Positions 62,738 through 64,000 of a stretch of 64,000 bases of DNA are shown here, piece by piece. Each line of letters opens with the position of its first letter. Within the stretch, counting starts at the first letter, position 1. The position numbers were made by a program, and so were the translations under genes. Source of the stretch: Paenibacillus sp. FSL H8-0079 (lineage in GTDB: Bacteria; Bacillota; Bacilli; Paenibacillales; Paenibacillaceae). Below the pieces are notes generated by a model that saw only the letters and a list, made by a program, of their open reading frames with translations, was not told where the DNA came from and made no database searches. Where the stretch lies: assembly GCF_037991315.1 (NCBI RefSeq), contig NZ_CP150300.1:3286001-3350000 (forward strand), written 5' to 3'.

Positions 62738-63382
62738 TCACTCCGGTATTTCCTCGCTACAGACAAAATGGAGCAGCATCTTCACAAACTGCTCCGTCAT
62801 CCGCGTATCCATTGTATTAGTCTTTGACGGATCGATCTTAACAATCCGTTGAAGCATGCCCATTAGCGTTGTGAAGATAAACTGAGCAAGTTCCAGTGGA
62901 GGCGACGGATTCTTGATACTGCCGTCCGCAATGCCTGTAGATAAAGCATCCATCAGGAAATGCTTTTCTTTCCCGTTCTGGTTGAACTTATCATACTGTT
63001 CTCTCAATTCAGGACTAAAATCATACATCTCATAGTTAATATCAAATAATTGAATAAATCGGATGTAGTCTGGATGATCCTGGGCAAACACAACCCATGC
63101 ATTCAACATGACTGTGAGTTGTTCTCGCCCATTCATATCCTTCGTTGATGTATGGCTAACCTCATCCGTTAAATGTTCAATTAAGTGCATCTGAATGGCA
63201 AGAAGAAGCTCATCCATAGACTGAAAATGTTTATAAAAGGTCACTCTGCTAAGTTCAGCTTTAGTGCACACATCCTTAATCTTCACCTGGAGCAATCCAT
63301 ATTTCAAAAAGAGCTCCTTACCTGCTGCAATCAAATCATCACGATGTTTATTTCTCAATTGTTGATGCCAGTTTTCATTCAC
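62738..63382 (-). CDS. TetR/AcrR family transcriptional regulator
   Basis: A 214-aa repressor. The N-terminal helix-turn-helix is typical (AAGKELFLKYGLLQVKIKDV, then AELSRVTFYKHFQSMDELL). The ligand domain runs from about 70 to 210. Its start overlaps the stop of the MFS transporter gene by 8 bp, so it is co-transcribed with the transporter and probably controls it. Ribosome site AAAGGAC on the minus strand is weak, so coupling is expected. Confidence 0.92.
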   Translation of the reverse strand: MNENWHQQLRNKHRDDLIAAGKELFLKYGLLQVKIKDVCTKAELSRVTFYKHFQSMDELLLAIQMHLIEHLTDEVSHTSTKDMNGREQLTVMLNAWVVFAQDHPDYIRFIQLFDINYEMYDFSPELREQYDKFNQNGKEKHFLMDALSTGIADGSIKNPSPPLELAQFIFTTLMGMLQRIVKIDPSKTNTMDTRMTEQFVKMLLHFVCSEEIPE

Positions 63383-64000
63383 TTGTATACAATTGTCCTT
63401 TCTTCGAACGAAATGCGTTCAAGGTCAGTCCGAGAGAAGCGAGCAGCATAATTGCACCAAAAATATACGGGAAGTTTATGTTTTTGTCAAACAATAGCCC
63501 TGCGATCAGCGGACCAATCACCGTTCCGAGACTGGAGAATGTGGTGTTCAGACCCGATGCATAGCCTTGCCGATCTCCTGCATTCTTGGATATTAACGTG
63601 CTGACCGAAGGTCGCAAAAACGAATTAAAGGCAAAGAATAACGCAGAAGCGAACAACAGAAACACAAGGTTGACCTTAATTAACATTAACAATAAAGCTA
63701 TGGGTGTGACTATTAAGGAGAGGCGGATCAGCTTAACTTCTCCGATTCTCTGAACGAACCAATCCAAAAGCCAGATTTGTACAATGATACCGATAATCGC
63801 GCCCAAGGTAATAATGATGGAGATCGTCGCAGCGTTGAATCCGTATTTTTGCTCTGCAAAAAGAGCGAATACCGTCTCATAACTCATGAGGCCAAAGGTC
63901 ATGACGAGAAGCACAATCAAGTATTTGAAATAGGGTACTTTAAAAGAACTCCAGATTTTCTTGCCCAAGTGATCACCTTTTTGATGACGGATGGAGACGG
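63375..64000 (-). CDS. MFS transporter, C-terminal half (continues beyond the window)
   Basis: The visible part has six hydrophobic segments and looks like TM7-TM12 of a major facilitator protein (KYLIVLLVMTFGLMSYETVF, GTVIGPLIAGLLFD), ending at 63375. The reading frame stays open to the window edge; a TTG at 63968 with an AAGGTG site would give only a 197-aa half-transporter and is less likely as the true start. With the TetR gene it forms a drug-efflux-like pair. Confidence 0.82.
   Translation of the reverse strand, partial: VSIRHQKGDHLGKKIWSSFKVPYFKYLIVLLVMTFGLMSYETVFALFAEQKYGFNAATISIIITLGAIIGIIVQIWLLDWFVQRIGEVKLIRLSLIVTPIALLLMLIKVNLVFLLFASALFFAFNSFLRPSVSTLISKNAGDRQGYASGLNTTFSSLGTVIGPLIAGLLFDKNINFPYIFGAIMLLASLGLTLNAFRSKKGQLYTSE

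Noticed and set aside
63375-63968. Complete 197-aa half-size MFS transporter starting at TTG 63968
   Set aside because: The frame stays open to the window edge and the visible helices look like the second half of a 12-TM protein, so it is treated as cut by the window.

Overview
The window looks like a chromosomal segment of a Paenibacillus-type Firmicute. The signs are moderate GC, strong AGGAGG-type ribosome binding sites with frequent TTG/GTG starts, many CcpA-type cre boxes, YesM/YesN-type two-component pairs beside LplA/LplB/YtcP-type sugar importers, and Bacillus-like GH11 xylanase and barnase/barstar proteins. I see no rRNA, tRNA, CRISPR array, transposase or phage gene.

Region 1 (1-4.1 kb): a TetR regulator (cut by the window edge) divergent from an alpha/beta hydrolase with a perfect shared operator; a barnase-like RNase with its barstar inhibitor; an orphan sugar-binding lipoprotein. 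Region 2 (4.1-14.4 kb): an AraC regulator divergent from two cytoplasmic GH43 enzymes, then an orphan solute-binding protein with its own histidine kinase and response regulator, and an AraC-type pseudo-receiver regulator on the minus strand. Region 3 (14.6-29.4 kb): one long operon with two solute-binding proteins (one very large, with carbohydrate-binding-like modules), two complete permease pairs, a membrane-anchored NHL/TPR protein, a Yip1-like membrane protein, a large DUF5696-type lipoprotein and a secreted GH5 enzyme with a ricin-type lectin domain. Region 4 (29.5-42.1 kb): xylan utilisation, with a GH8 exo-oligoxylanase (minus strand), a CE1-type esterase, GH11 xylanase XynA, a SUMF1-like lipoprotein, a response regulator-kinase-response regulator set and an LplA/LplB/YtcP-type importer. 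None of the three permease pairs has its own ATPase, so a shared MsmX-like ATPase encoded elsewhere is expected.

Region 5 (42.2-47.6 kb): a CheY-CheC-GGDEF operon, a Crp/Fnr regulator divergent from an S-adenosylhomocysteine hydrolase-like protein, and a small membrane protein. Region 6 (47.3-52.1 kb): a redox-flavoured unit (HxlR, Gfo/Idh/MocA oxidoreductase, flavin monooxygenase, nitroreductase, MarR) with shared TTAG-N4/5-CTAA operators, and a divergent Hfq paralogue. Region 7 (52.2-62.6 kb): an SLH-anchored GH3 hexosaminidase, then a beta-glucoside set (PTS IIBC, GH1, GH3) followed by an AraC regulator fused to a degenerate GH39 domain. The window ends in a TetR/MFS pair.

The xylan genes form a plausible pathway: secreted XynA, GH5 and esterase act outside; lipoproteins and permeases import oligosaccharides; cytoplasmic GH43, GH8, GH1 and GH3 enzymes finish them. 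Three promoters (near 14.6, 30.8 and 33.6 kb) share an ACCT-N10-AGGT dyad abutting a TTGTTK -35 and a TACACT -10, with cre-like sequence in the spacer. They define a local regulon not tied here to a known regulator. Enzyme and family calls rest on motifs read by eye; no database search was run.
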